A stretch of DNA of 64,000 nucleotides from Dermatophagoides farinae (taxonomy: Eukaryota; Arthropoda; Arachnida; Sarcoptiformes; Pyroglyphidae): positions 2,070,001-2,134,000 of the forward strand of contig NC_134686.1 of the NCBI RefSeq assembly GCF_024713945.1, in the 5' to 3' direction. The notes under the pieces were generated by a model. That model did no database searches. It was not told where the DNA came from and was given only the letters and a program-made list of their open reading frames with translations. Of the stretch, positions 25,601 to 39,199 are shown in pieces (positions within the stretch are counted from its first letter, which is position 1; the number at the start of each line of letters is the position of its first letter). A program made the position numbers and the translations under genes.

Positions 25601-25632
<32 letters not shown>

Positions 25633-27443
25633 TTTTTCTTTTTTTTTCATCAGGTACTTGTACCTGTCTACCTGGATTCACAGGGATTGATTGCAGGTAA
25701 TAATTATTATCCATTATATAAGGTTGTGTTGTTGTTAATTTGATTGTTTTTGGTTGTATTTTCTAGCCAAAAATGTTCAGCCGGTTTATTCGGTTTGAAT
25801 TGTAAATACCATTGTGATTGTCACGAAGAACATACAAAATCTTGCAATCATATCACTGGTGAATGTGTTTGTAATCCTGATTTCGAAGGTCCAAAATGTG
25901 AACATAAAAGTGTTTGTCCTTCGGGAAAATATGGCCGAAATTGTCTCCATAATTGTAATTGTAATGACGAACGATTATCGTGTGATTATAATGATGGTGA
26001 TAATTGTTTCTGTCCACTTGGCCGCTATGGAAATCATTGCGAACAAAAGGTTTGAATTTTTTTTCATATTTATAAATTATAAGATGATTTATTTGATTTT
26101 ATGATTAGTGTCGAAGTGGATCATTTGGAAAATCATGCATACAAGATTGTCCGTTATGTATGCATTCGAATCAAACATGTAAGATTCAAGATGGATCGTG
26201 TGTTTGTTTACCTGGATATACTGGTTTTTTTTGTGAAAAGATTTGCCCGGAAGGAAGTTATGGTTATGAATGTCGTCAACAATGCAACTGTTCATCAATG
26301 GGCGGACAATGTGATCATGAATCAGGCAAGTGTGTTTGTTATCCAGGATGGCAAACATCAACATGTTCGAAAATTTGCCCGGAGGGAAAATATGGTCTTG
26401 AATGTCAACAACATTGTAAATGTCAAAATGATGCCACTTGTCGTCCAACGGACGGAATTTGTTTTTGTAGAGATGGCTTTATGGGAACGTTGTGTTCGGA
26501 AATTTGTCCAGATGGTTTCTACGGCAATAATTGCTTAATGTCTTGTGAATGCCCAAAAGGAAATTATGTTTGTGATCCTGTTGTTGGATGTAAATGCAGA
26601 TTGGGTTTTACTGGTGAAAATTGTGAAATGATTGAAGAAACGGTGGCCAGTGCACAGATTGAAGAATATTCAAGTGGATCATCATCAGCCGGTTATTGGA
26701 TTCTTCTATTGCTTACAAGTGCATTAATGGTGACCGCAATGTTTGTGGCATATTATCGAAAACGAATTGTCGAACTAAAAGATTTACTTTATGTTGAATA
26801 TTGTAATCGTCCACCATCATCGGAACCAAGACATTTTGATAATCCCGTTTATTCGTCAATGACAGGCACAACTAGTACAACGGCAACAAGTTTATTGAAT
26901 AATAATATTCAACAGATCAATAATGGATTCACTGGGAAAAATACTAATCTTATGCATTCAAAATTGAATGGATTGGATAAATTATCATCGACCGCTTGTG
27001 GTGATGGTAGTAATAATGCTTCTTCATCAAATCAAAATTATGAAGTACCGCGTAATAATCTATATATGGACATTGATGAAGAAAAATCAAAAATATCGGA
27101 TAAATCAAACAATTTCTATCATACAATCGATGAAATGAATCAGATAAAATCATCAAATGAACAATCAACAGTGGTGGCTGCCATTAAATCATCTGATGAT
27201 CGTAAGTTTTTCTTTATTTTTTGTTGTCTAATTTTATATTTGTAATGTTGAAAACATTTATTTCTCTTTACACATATAGTAAATTTTTTACAACAAAATA
27301 GTGCTAATTCTAACATGAACGGAACTATGCGACAAGCATCTTTAAATGATTATGATATTCCACGGCCATCATCATCATTGATGATGACACCGCCACCACC
27401 TCCAATGTCGATTTTGAATCAGCCATTGCCGTCAATATCACCC

Positions 27444-27474
<31 letters not shown>

Positions 27475-27587
27475 AACAATCGAATATAAAACCAACCATA
27501 CATCAATATCAGAATCTGATTAAAAACAGTAAAATTAATGATATTGATGCCATTAAAATGGCTAATAAAAAATTGAATCAACATTAA
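23328..27587 (+). CDS. drpr: Draper/MEGF10/CED-1 engulfment receptor
   Basis: Thirteen exons: 23328-23452, 23517-23612, 23799-23899, 23972-24038, 24135-24160, 24229-24329, 24415-24794, 24873-25389, 25453-25576, 25654-25696, 25767-26049, 26109-27201 and 27280-27587. All phases fit; 1087 residues. This family is the phagocytic receptor for apoptotic cells and neuronal debris. A signal peptide (about 1-31) is followed by an EMI domain with the family motif WCLQIPPRC, then a long chain of EGF-like repeats with C-x-C and G-x-C spacing. One membrane span lies at about 817-836. The cytoplasmic tail has NPVY at 866-869 (the CED-6/GULP PTB site), YEVP at 932, a tandem YMDI (940-943) and YHTI (958-961) resembling an ITAM, and YDIP near the end. 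A proline patch and a glutamine run close the protein. The start is the first ATG and gives a good signal peptide. Confidence 0.95.
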
Positions 27588-30500
27588 TGACAATGGAAAA
27601 ATTTGGATCGAAAATTGGATTGCATTCTATATTTAAAGACAGATCTATCTATTCGATGGATTCAATCACATCACAACATTATTATTCATCGTGTCTATAA
27701 ACAGAAAATATTCATCAACATGAATTTTATCATCATTGTGCATTTTTTTTTTGTAAAATTTTATCGATCTTATCGAAATCGAAATTGATCGAAATTTTTA
27801 AAAAATTCCATCCATCGATTTTTATATTTAATTTTTTTTTTTTGTTTGTCATTTGATTAGACAATCTCAATTCTTTTTTTTTCTATTCGTTTTCATTTTT
27901 CACCTGTGATATTTCTTGCATTGACAAAAATGCACAAAAATTCATTTTTTCTTTCTCTCTCTCTCTCTATAAATAATGATAAAAAAATAATTCTGACAAT
28001 CAATCAAATAAAATTTTTTCAATTTTTTATTCTCAATTTTGTCAAAACTTAAATACCTCTATTGAATAGAGTCTATTGTAACCACTTTCTATTTCGACCG
28101 AGAATGACAATGAGATGTTTCCAAACGAAAATTCCGAGTCCGAGTGAGATACACACACACACACACACTGAACACACAAGTATTGCATCAGTGACTAAAT
28201 ATAAAATGATCATTGTAATCAAATAGAATAGTTCGAAATTGTCCAGTGACAATTGATTAATTATCATACAAATACAATTTTTTTCAAGAAATATTGTAAT
28301 GTTGTTGACAAATACACTACCATATTGGTGACCTGGACGTGATTATCAAGCACAAATTTTTATTTCCATTGGTTAGCTTATTGGCCCATTAATGATCGAT
28401 GTCATCGAAGCAAATAATGACATTGAAGCTCCAATGATGGTTTTATCATCAAAAAAATCAAAAAAAATCTGACAACAATTTAAAACAATCCATATTTGAA
28501 ACAATCAATCAATCAATGAATGAAATCTTGGAAGATCGATCATGCTCAATTCTTGTTCGAATATATTGATTTAATATATGTCAACAAAAGTTTCTTATAA
28601 TTAATTGGAACAATGGTTCCATTTATAGTATATTTATATGCTAACATTAGAACCGAATAAGTATTCTTCTTTTTTGCTGTTCTATTTATTTCCTTGTTTA
28701 TTTCTCTTCTGTGTATTACTCAGCATTATTATTTCATCAATTCTCGTAAAGTCAAACGGTTTTTATTATTATTTCCATTGGTGGTTGGCCCATTGATTTG
28801 AAAAAAAATTTCCATCACCTCTCACCTATCCAGGCGTACAAAAAATAACCCTACGCAACTTTTGTAAAATACAATATCTTTGTAAAAAAAAATTTCTTTT
28901 GTTATTATTATTTTTATTTTATTTTAACACATTGTTTTGTGAATGTTTGTTGAATATAAACAACAATACAGCATACATATATAAATGTTTAATAATTGAA
29001 TTATGAACTATTTGTTACTGTATAAATATTGTGCTGTTATTATATAAATACGTGTATTAATTTCTTTACAGGTAATGGCTCCGATAATCGAACTATTTTA
29101 TAGGTTTTTTTTCAAAAAAAAAAAATCGAAAAAACATTCGAAATGACAAAAAAAATCCAATTTTTCATACATTAAAAGTTTGTTGATTTATTTTTTAAGT
29201 ACAAATCGGAAAAAATCTTTCATGTATGCAACATCATCATCACCAGAATTGGTAGCGGTATTGCCAATTTTTTTTTTTTTTTTTTTGCATGTTTGCTTCT
29301 CTTTAGTAAAAAAAAAACTGGCAGTACCGTGGTCGTAATTTGCGAGAGTATAGTAGTAGTAGTAGTAGTATATACACATTTAATCTAAATGCCGCCAGGT
29401 ATTTTTATTCATAAAAAAAAAATGTTCATTTCATTTGGAATAAAATATAATGGAAATGGTTGATTATTGTTGTTGTTGTTGTTGTTGTGAATCCACCACT
29501 CATCATCATCATCATCGTCGTGTATTCACAATGTAACACAAACACTTATATTGATTGTGCCCTTTGCTCCTAATTTTATTTCTCTCTCTCTCTCTTTCTT
29601 CACATTTTCAGGATTTTTTTTTTCGATGTTATTGATCATCATCATCATCATGACGACAATGATATGATCACACACAGACACACACACACACATTCTCTCT
29701 TTATATATTATTTTTCAATGTTTATATTTGTGTTTGTGTGTGTGTGTTTTGTTTTGCTGTCCAAAATATGAAAACAAAAAAATGAAAATGATGAGAATTT
29801 ATTCTTAATTCTGTTTTAGTGTGTGTGTGTGTGTTGTAGAGAATTAAAAAAAAAATTATTATTCAATTGCAATAATATTCCACTACTCAACAACACTCAC
29901 CTGTAATGTGAAAATTTATTTTGTTTTTCGTTTTTCGTTTTTTTTTTTGGAGAAAAAAAAATTCAATGTCAGAATTGGCCATATGATATCCAAAAAATGT
30001 CGATGATATTTTAATATCGAATCAAATGAATTTTGCCACCACCATTTATTGTCTCATCATTGCACATTATCATAAGGTAATAATGATCATTCTAATTTGC
30101 ATAAAAAAACACGTTTTTTATCCAAAAAATTAATCTTGAATTTTTTTTCTTACTAAATCAATCAAAAAATTTTTCGACTACAAAGAATAATAATAAATAA
30201 GATCTACATATTGATCAATCAATCAATTGAATGTTTGCCATTTCGTCTGCCAATACAATCCATTTGATACATACATACATCCATTGATTATGATGATAAT
30301 CGGATATTATTATTATTATTATCTGGAATTAATTTGACAAATTTCCTGTGTGTGTGTGTAAGTGTGTGTTTGTTTGTTTTTTTTGTTCAATTTGAAATGT
30401 GTGTCATTTATATTGATTTATGAGTCAATAATCGATGATTTTAAAATAAAAAATAATTTTCATCAACAAATAATTATCTGGATCTACAATACTTAAATGA

Positions 30501-30597
30501 TAAAGGTAATATCTATTGGAAACAATATTTTGGTCCATGGAAAATAATTTTTTATTTTTCATTTCATATATATAGACATTAAATGTTCAACTGAAAT
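27588..30597. other. Intergenic interval Draper-Bicra
   Basis: Three kilobases without a supportable coding region. The first 400 bp are the likely Draper 3' UTR. The rest contains less repetitive AT-rich DNA (28.0-29.1 kb) and then CA/GT, CT and GTT microsatellites leading to the Bicra start. Confidence 0.6.
28007..28012 (+). terminator. Candidate Draper poly-A signal
   Basis: AATAAA 420 bp after the Draper stop codon, followed by a T-rich stretch as expected downstream of a cleavage site. Confidence 0.5.
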
Positions 30598-33500
30598 ATG
30601 GATGATGGAGGTCGATGTCTTCTTGATGTCATCAATGATCCTCAATTATTACAATCATTTTTGGAAAACAATAGTAATAACAATAATAATAACAATAGTG
30701 GTACACAACAGCAAACAAATTCAAGTGCAACAACAACAACATCAACAACATCGAATGCTGTTGTTTTTACTAATACTGCCATCACATCTAATGTCATTGG
30801 TAATAATCCATCATCAAAATCAATTATTCAATTACAGCCACCAGGGCAATCATTATCATCAGCTTCGACATCAATTATAATTAATCAGAATAATAATAAT
30901 AATAATAAAAATGATTCGATATCGTCGTCTATTATCACTACGACTACGACAACGACAATTAATCAATCGTCAACGTCATTATCATCATTATCATCACCTG
31001 CCGCTATTACGATGGTCACCAATGCAACACAACCTGCTATTATATCCACAACTACAAATATTATAAATAACAACAATCCCGTATTGACTATTCCAAAAAC
31101 ATTAACATCGCAGATTCTTGTGGCAAATTCATCTTCGATGGCTGCCACAATAACGACAACACCAACACCAACAACAACAACAAAACCAGTACGAGCTAGA
31201 AAATCAACAACCATTGCGACTAAATCTAATAATTCTGGTTTTTCATTATCGAAAAATCATGTGACAAATATATTGGCAACGCAAACACCAACTACAACGA
31301 TCTCTTCGATTTCGGGTATTCTTGGTTCATCAGCCATAGCGACTAGTATTCCATCAAATATTGCTATGGCTGCGGCACCAACAACATTTCTTAATTCGGC
31401 CGGTCTAATACCATTAACATCACTTGGAGCTAATGTTGCTGTAACTGGTGGTGGTCTGACATTTGCCGCTGGATCACCCATAACTACAAATTTAATGAAT
31501 GTAGCCGCATCATCCAACAATGTACGACATCCATCTACATCGACAACAGGAGCATTTGTTTCAGCAGCAACAGCTGCTGCACCACAATTTCAATTAGGTC
31601 CAAGACCTATGACTGTGTTACCTCAACCATTTATATTACCGGGTGGTTTACAGTTAGCCGCAAATGGATCGAATAATCAAGGTCAACAACAATTTGTATT
31701 TGCTCGTCCATCAACATTATCTCATCATCAACATCCATCGACTGGATCACAATTATTACAGATAATCCAAACATCACAAGGTCCACAATTAATTGCACAA
31801 GCACCGCCACCACCAATACAAACACTTGCCACATCGAATAATAATCTTCAAACTATAAATATTCAACAACAACAACAACAACAACTGCTATCGTCAACAA
31901 TATTGACGCCAACAACGACGGTGGCTGTTACAGGAAAAAATTCCAAAATTTCAAATAAACAGATATTACCGAAACCTAATTCTGGTTCATCATCACGAAA
32001 TTCGAAAAATAATAATAATTCACAAAATATTAAATTCATTCAAACACCAACAGCCGTTGTCAGTACGGCAACAACTTTTCCAACATCAACAAATCCAGGT
32101 ACTACACAGTTTTTATTGAGTGGTAGCCATCATAGTACAGGTGTCGGTGGTCATCAGAATCAACCACAAGTTATTGCTGGACCAAATGGTACATTTTTTC
32201 TATCGAATAATTTGCCCGGACCAACAACAGCAACACCGTTCGCAACACAGCCACAATTATTATTTCCAAATCAACAATTATTAGCAATTAGACCAACTGG
32301 TCCTGGTTCTTTGGCCGGACAAACACTATTTGTAAATCCGAATGCATTGACTAACGCATCAACAACAACAACAAATAATAATAATGATCATGGAACATTA
32401 AATCAATTAACAATTCCTAAATCATCATCATCATCATCAACTATGACTGCAGCACAACTAAATCATATCTTATTGAATCAAAATACATCGACAACACCGA
32501 TTGTTAGTCAATCAAGTGGATTAACAGCCCTTCGAACAGGACAAACACCAGGTAATCTAATTATTCGGCCACAAATAATTGGTCAACCATCACCACTACC
32601 GCCAACATCATCGTCAACAACGGCAGTTACAAATAATTCAACAACACCACAATTAATACAAATACAAACACCAAATGGACCAATATTACTTTCGGTTAAT
32701 CTAAATTCCTCACAACAACAACAACAACCGTCACAACCTCAGATACAGCAACCACAACCGCCACCACCACCACTACAACAACCACAACCACCTCAAACAA
32801 TTCAAATTGGTAATACTTTATTTTCATTAACAACAAACCCGATTAGCCATCAACAACAACCATCAATTCCGTTGAATCTTGGTGGCGGTGCCGCAACATT
32901 ACCACAAACGATACTCACTAATCAAATACATCAGCAGCAGCAACAGCTCGCAACCTCTCATCATCATCAAGATTCATCAACTCAAATCCACCAGCAGCAG
33001 CAGCAACAACAACCGATTCTGTCTTCATCGAACAATAATAAAAAAAATCAAACGACGAAACCAAAAACACAGAATAATCCAACAACCACAACAAAAGGCC
33101 TTAATCTAGCAGATCTCCTTAAAGAAACTGGTATATTAACTGATTTTAGTCCACCAACATCACCTGTACCAACTACACAAACAAAAGATAATAATAGTGC
33201 CACTGTTCTGGTTGATCCATCAACGGCGATAAGTGGTACACCATTACCACCATCATCACAATCACAAACCGTATTGATGGTCTCAAATCCTCCCAATTCG
33301 AATCTATTTCTAGCTCATCAACAACAACAACAATCACATCCGAAGAATTTGACAGCGTCAACAACAACAACAACAGCGGCAACAACTTTAGTTCCACCAT
33401 TACAATCATCACAAACACAACAATTAAGGATATCATTAACACCGGATGGAACTATTGTATTATTATCACCAAATTCAAATACTTTATTACCAACAACAAC

Positions 33501-33919
33501 ACCACCACAACAACAAAACCAGAATATTAATAATTTGACTGCCAAATCGATGATTGGTCAATCTAAAAATAGTAGTAGTAAACAACAACAATCATTGATG
33601 AATGATAATTCCAGTGGTCTTGGATCATCACAACCATCACCGGATTCGACAACACCAAGTATCGATGCTGGTGGAACATGTTCATCGCCATCGATTATTA
33701 CAACACAAACACCACAATCATTGGCCATACAATCATCGATTAAAATGTCTAGCAGTATTGATTCATGTAATCAAAAATTGGATAATAATGTCGATGATTC
33801 AGTTGTATCAAGTTTATCATCAACAAATGTTTCATCATTAAAACCATCGATATCATCATTATCCACATTACCTACAACGACGACGACAACAACAGCATGT
33901 ACAGCCGATACAAGTTCAA

Positions 33920-33950
<31 letters not shown>

Positions 33951-36948
33951 ATCGATAAAGCCTAGTCAACCTACGACAACGGCTGTAGTTATATCACAAC
34001 AGCCAACATTGCCTATAATGACTAGCGGTCAAACAACAACACAAACAACAACATATACAACGGTTTTGATTCCTGGAACAATAATGTTTTTAAATGATAA
34101 ACGTATACCAATTGCAACATTGAATCGTACGAATCAAATTGGTGAACTAATGCAACGATTAGATAACCAAATCAAGCAGCAACAAAATTTTGTACAACAA
34201 AAAGATTTACAACAAGAATTACAACAATTACAGCAGACATTATCATTGATACAATCACAGCCAATCATACCGAATCAAATACCGCAGATAAAAATTTCGG
34301 ATAAAGTAGCACAAGTGTTGCAATTATCAACATGGTCAACACAATCGGTTACACAAATTAAAACATCACTAGCAACGATTGCTGCCGCCGTTGTTAATCA
34401 TCAATCGATTACAACAACAACACCGGCAACGACAACAACAACTGTTACGACCACTTCAACAACGATGACAGTGATGAATAATACAGTACCGACTACAGTG
34501 AAATTTGTTCTTGGTCCAAAAATTCTTGATTCAAATTCCATACAATTAGTACATTCAATTTCAAATCCTTTAATTCCATCTTCATCACCATCGACGACGA
34601 CTTTGATACAAACGGCAACTGGAACAGCAGCAGCCATTCATCAATCGGATGCAAAAGTATTTTTTATTCTCGTTTAAACATTTCATTTCAATTTTATTGT
34701 TTTTTTTTAAATTTAGACAAAAACTACACCACCAACACCACCAGTGGCGACAAATCCGGTGATTGTTAAACAAGAGAAACCAAAATCTAATATTCTTAAA
34801 GCGTAAGTTACTGATGAAAAATTATTTAAAAACAATTCTAATTGCAAACAAAAAAAAATAGGATACAATCACAATTACATGCCGATCAGAATACGGCATT
34901 ACATCCGGATTGTCGTACACCGTTTCGTTCACGTGATGATGCTTGTAAACGACTATTACGTTATCATGTATTTGATCAACAACAATTGTCAGAAAAACAG
35001 ATGCAAAAATGTAATGTTTTTTCATTCAATTCAATTCAATTTGATTTTTATTCAATCTTTTTTTCTCGCTCATTTAGTTGATGAACTTTTTGAACAAGCA
35101 TCACAAACATTGTTGTATAAACGTAAACAATTATATGATAAATTTCGTTTTCTCATCCTAAAAGATAGTATGGTTAGTGTGTTTCAATATGGGTTTGAAA
35201 ATTTTATTTTAAAAAATTAATTAATTCCAGAAATCTTCACCTTCTTCTGAACAAATAATGGTTAATCGTATGATTATAAATGAAGAAACGGTTGCATTAA
35301 AATTGGATAAAGAATTGGTTGCATCAGGTGGTGGTATGTATTTTGTGGTATGGTTAAGAATTTTATGTAAATTTTAAAACTTTTTTTTTCTCTTTCAATA
35401 GTTTTAGATTTACCACCTTTACCCGAATGTTGGCTTGATTCACCACCATCACCACCGCCACCACAACAACAACAACAGCGAGACAATCAAAAGAATGAAG
35501 AAATTGGACAAAAACATTCATTTATTGATGATGCTGATGAATTTATGAAAATAGATTATTTTAGCAATGAAAATTTAAAACGAAAATTTGAAGATGATTC
35601 TGCAGCCGATTTTCTATTGGAATCAACCGCGACGACAACAAATTTATTTTCCAGTTCTGAATTAAATTCAGATTTGAATGCACTTTGCGATATTTTTGAT
35701 GAAGAATCGATTGTCGATCAATCGATGGTGAAGAATGTTAAATTGATGTCCACCAATACTAATGCTGAAGATAATGATAATGATGTTGATAAATTAATTA
35801 AATTAGATTCATCTTCAGATATGAATAATGATTCGACTTCATTTCTCGAGATAGACGGTTTAGAGGATGATGATCATCATAATGATGATAATAATAAATC
35901 ATTATTAAGATGTAATCAAAACTTGGATTCAAATACAACAACAGTTGCAGCCATAACGGATGTTGTTGATGATGATGATCTTGAAGCATTATATTCAAAT
36001 ATTACCGATACAAATGATTTGATTGGTAATAATCATAATTCATTATTATGGCCAAATGATTCAAATAATCATCATATGCTCGGTTCGACAGCCAATTCAT
36101 TGTCATCATCACATCATCATCATCATCATAGAAATCATGATCATTTTCTTGGTCGATCCACATCAACTAGTGGTGGTTGTCAATCATCATCATCATTGTC
36201 ATGGTCAACACGTTCATATGGTAATGTTAATGAAACGGAAGCAGCTGTTGCTGTACAATCAATTATTGGCGATAATGATGTTGACAATAATATGACCACA
36301 GAAGATCATAATGATAATAATAATGGTGCCATGGATTTTTCCAACCTGGAATTATCGGATAATGTACATGATGTTATAACAACAACATCGGCGACAGCAT
36401 CAAATAATCATTTCGATGGTGAAGATGATGATTTATTTGAAAATCATCAACAATCATTTGATTCAGATAATAATGGAAAAGAATCTAATATGACTATTAG
36501 TAGTGCAACGAATTTTGCCAATGCAAATATTATGACCAATAATAATAATAACAATACATCGGCTGCTGATATGCAAATGAATTGTGCCATTAAAAGTATA
36601 ATGATGCCTTCAGATTCTTATTATATGAACAATGATAATATGTCATCATCATCATCATCAATGATGAATAATAATGAAATGTCATATCAAAATCATCATC
36701 ATAATTTGCAACAACAAACATCGATGATGATGTTATTACCATCATCATCATCATCGTCTTCTACCACAGCAAATATGATGACGAATAATCATCATCATTT
36801 TTCATCATCAACAGCAACATCAAACAATTCAATGATGACAATGATGATGATGAATAGTTTTGCTATACCATCAACAACAACAACAACAACAACAATGTCA
36901 CATATAAATGATCCAATGTTGGATGAAGCTGTTAAAAGTATTCTATGA
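30598..36948 (+). CDS. Bicra: BICRA/GLTSCR1 homologue, ncBAF chromatin-remodelling subunit
   Basis: Six exons: 30598-34656, 34717-34802, 34862-35010, 35078-35172, 35231-35333 and 35402-36948; 2012 residues. BICRA and BICRAL define the non-canonical BAF (GBAF) SWI/SNF complex and also bind BRD4. The N-terminus GRCLLDVINDPQ matches the human start (GRCLLDVICDPQ), which fixes the start codon. A 1350-residue low-complexity region rich in T, S, Q, N and P fills the first exon. The GLTSCR1 domain is encoded by exons 3-5 (about 1382-1497): HPDCRTPFRSRDDACKRLL, RYHVFD, FDELFEQ, YKRKQLYDKFRFL. It is followed by PPLPECWLDSPPSPPPP and an acidic, serine/asparagine/histidine-rich C-terminus ending in DEAVKSIL. 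Introns are 58-68 bp. The drosophilid counterpart has the same overall plan. Confidence 0.9.
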
Positions 36949-37465
36949 AAAACAATTGACAAAACAAAAAAAATATGACATCCAAAAAAAAAAATAAACC
37001 ACAACAAAAAACAAACTGTGATCCAAAAAAAAAAATAACAAATATGTTCTCAAACAGAAAAAAAATACAAAATATGTACTGAATTGAAAACCAAATATAA
37101 ACTACACAAAAAAAAATATATTCGTAAAAAAACATTGACATTTGATCATCATCATCATCATCATCGTAAATAATGGACATTATTCACAAATGTATAAATT
37201 ATTATTCAATTTTGTATTTTTTTTTTTTTTTTTTTTTGCTGAGCATTTAACATTTCAACATTATTGTGCACACATCACCACCCCCCCCACCACCATATCT
37301 ATTAATGTTTTTTCTATTAATTTTTGTATTATATATATGAATTTTAATTTTAATCACACCGAAAAACAAAACAAAAACAAGACAGAAATCATTTTATCAA
37401 TCAAAATCATCATAATATTCAAATTATTATTATTAAAAAAAAACTTCATTATTGATATATTGTGA
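36949..37465. other. Convergent 3' interval Bicra-ATMIN
   Basis: This 517-bp gap between convergent stop codons is A-rich on the left (Bicra 3' UTR) and T-rich in the middle. It holds a C run near 37281. No gene is visible. Confidence 0.6.
36993..36998 (+). terminator. Candidate Bicra poly-A signal
   Basis: AATAAA 45 bp after the Bicra stop, in a very A-rich run. A second A-rich AATAA-like stretch follows at about 37034. Confidence 0.4.
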
Positions 37466-38846
37466 TTAATTAAGAAACACAGACCAATCATCTGAATGAT
37501 GATGATGATCAGTTTGTGTTGTTTGATCATAATTCCATATGGTTTGTGTTTCAATATCGACAAATTCAAAAAATTCTTTAAATCTTAAATCATCATCATG
37601 ATGATGATGATGATCCCATGAACAATCATCATTATCATCTTCTTTTGTTTGTGTTTCAATATTCTGATATAATGATCGATGATTATTTGTTTCGACATCG
37701 AGATTATCATCATGATTATTGTTTCTATGAGTAGATTGTTGTTGTTGTTGCCGATCTTCATCATCTTCAATTATTATCGATGATTTTATCATAAATGGAT
37801 CGTCATGATGTTGTATGATTGATGTAGAATCATTTTCCATTTCTTCATCAAATAATGTCTGTGTAAATGTTGAATGATGAGTACTTTTTACATTCATATT
37901 GGTGGTGGGTGAATCGAAATTTTTCAATGGAAATATTTTTCTTCGTTGACAATCCTTTTCATCGTTACGAGAACCAGCAGCATCATGATCACTATGATTA
38001 ATCATTACCGATGGTAAATCGAATGATGAATACATTGTTTGTGTTTGAATACTGTTCGATTCGATTGGACGTGAATGTCTTCGATGACGTTTTCGAATTG
38101 TTTGACATTCTGTACTTCGTTTACCAATTCTGTCGTTAGAATCATTTTTCAGTATAATTTTATCAGTATTATTATTCATTAATGTTTGGGTTTGTTTCGA
38201 ATCTCCGGCAGTGTTTTTTGGCAGTATAAATTTATTTCCATTATTATGAGACTTGTTCAGATTATTATGATCATCATTGACTATAGAAATATCACAAGTT
38301 GTTTCAGGAATGATTGTTGTGGCCATCATTGGAATCAGAATGAAATTTGTACCTTTCGAACAATTTGTACATTCCGTTGATGATTCGGATTTAGGTTTAC
38401 GAAATTTAAAACTTTCATCATCCGGTAATCGATGACCTAAACGTTTACAATGCATCAATAATGATGTTGGTTTATCATAACATTTCATACATGTTGCACA
38501 GCATAATTGTTGACCACAATATTTTTCATGATATTTTATTTGAAATTCTAGGCCGAATTTTTGTTCACATTTTGAACATTGAAATTTTTTTTCACCATGA
38601 ATATTTTTCATATGCTACAAATAAAACAAACAAATGGTGGATGAGTGCAAAAAACAAACAAACAAACAAATCGATTGATTGATTACTTACATTTTGTAGA
38701 AAAATTTCTTTTTTAAAAAATTTCAAACCCGATGGTCCATATGGACAATTTTTTTCCGTACATTTAAATTGAATGGTATTCGATGATTTCTGGTAATTAT
38801 GATTCGAAATAGGAATTATAGCAGCCGGTAAGAATATTGAAGACAT
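37466..38846 (-). CDS. Atmin: ATMIN/ASCIZ homologue, zinc-finger and LC8-binding transcription factor
   Basis: Two exons on the minus strand, 38846-38691 and 38614-37466, joined in phase 0; 434 residues. ASCIZ/ATMIN activates the gene for dynein light chain LC8 (DYNLL1) and is itself inhibited by LC8 binding; the human protein also binds ATM. Zinc finger 1 (C29, C34, H53, H58) crosses the intron, finger 2 is C2HC (C65, C68, H81, C85), and a third cysteine-rich finger lies at about 90-113. The wording CPYGPSGLKFF, HMKNIHGEKKFQCSKC and CKRLGHRLP parallels ATMIN. The C-terminal half carries six TQT motifs (194-196, 243-245, 303-305, 373-375, 408-410, 418-420), the LC8-binding signature that supports this call. 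The start is the first ATG; a TTG seven codons upstream is not needed. It is head to head with SLC33A1. Confidence 0.85.
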
Positions 38847-39199
38847 AATTCGGTTTCGATTCAATATTCAATATATTGAATCATAAAATTCACATACGAA
38901 TAAAAATAAAAATAAAAATACAGCTCGTGTAATTTTGTAAATCATCAACAACAACAATTAAAAAAAAACACTTGCACAGTATTAATTGGGCAAATTTTCA
39001 AACTCGTGTACTATTGATTTTTTTTTTTGATTTTTTTTTTGTAATCGTCATCAATTTTTGTTGACAGCAAAAATACCAGATTCAGTGATAAACAAACCAA
39101 AATATTCATCATTTCAACTAGTAATCAGTCAGATATTTTATTTCATCATCATCATCATTTTCCATAAAGTGAGCATTTTTTTTTTGTTTGTTTGCTCTA
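38847..39199. promoter_or_regulatory. Bidirectional promoter interval, ATMIN and SLC33A1
   Basis: Only 353 bp separate the two divergent start codons, so both promoters and both 5' UTRs must fit here or in unseen 5' exons. The DNA is AT-rich with T tracts near 39020-39050 and a single (AATAA)-like array near 38900. I see no clear TATA box. Confidence 0.6.

Noticed and set aside
39188-39199. Upstream TTG as an SLC33A1 start
   Set aside because: Animal translation starts at ATG; the ATG at 39200 is first in frame and precedes the conserved protein.
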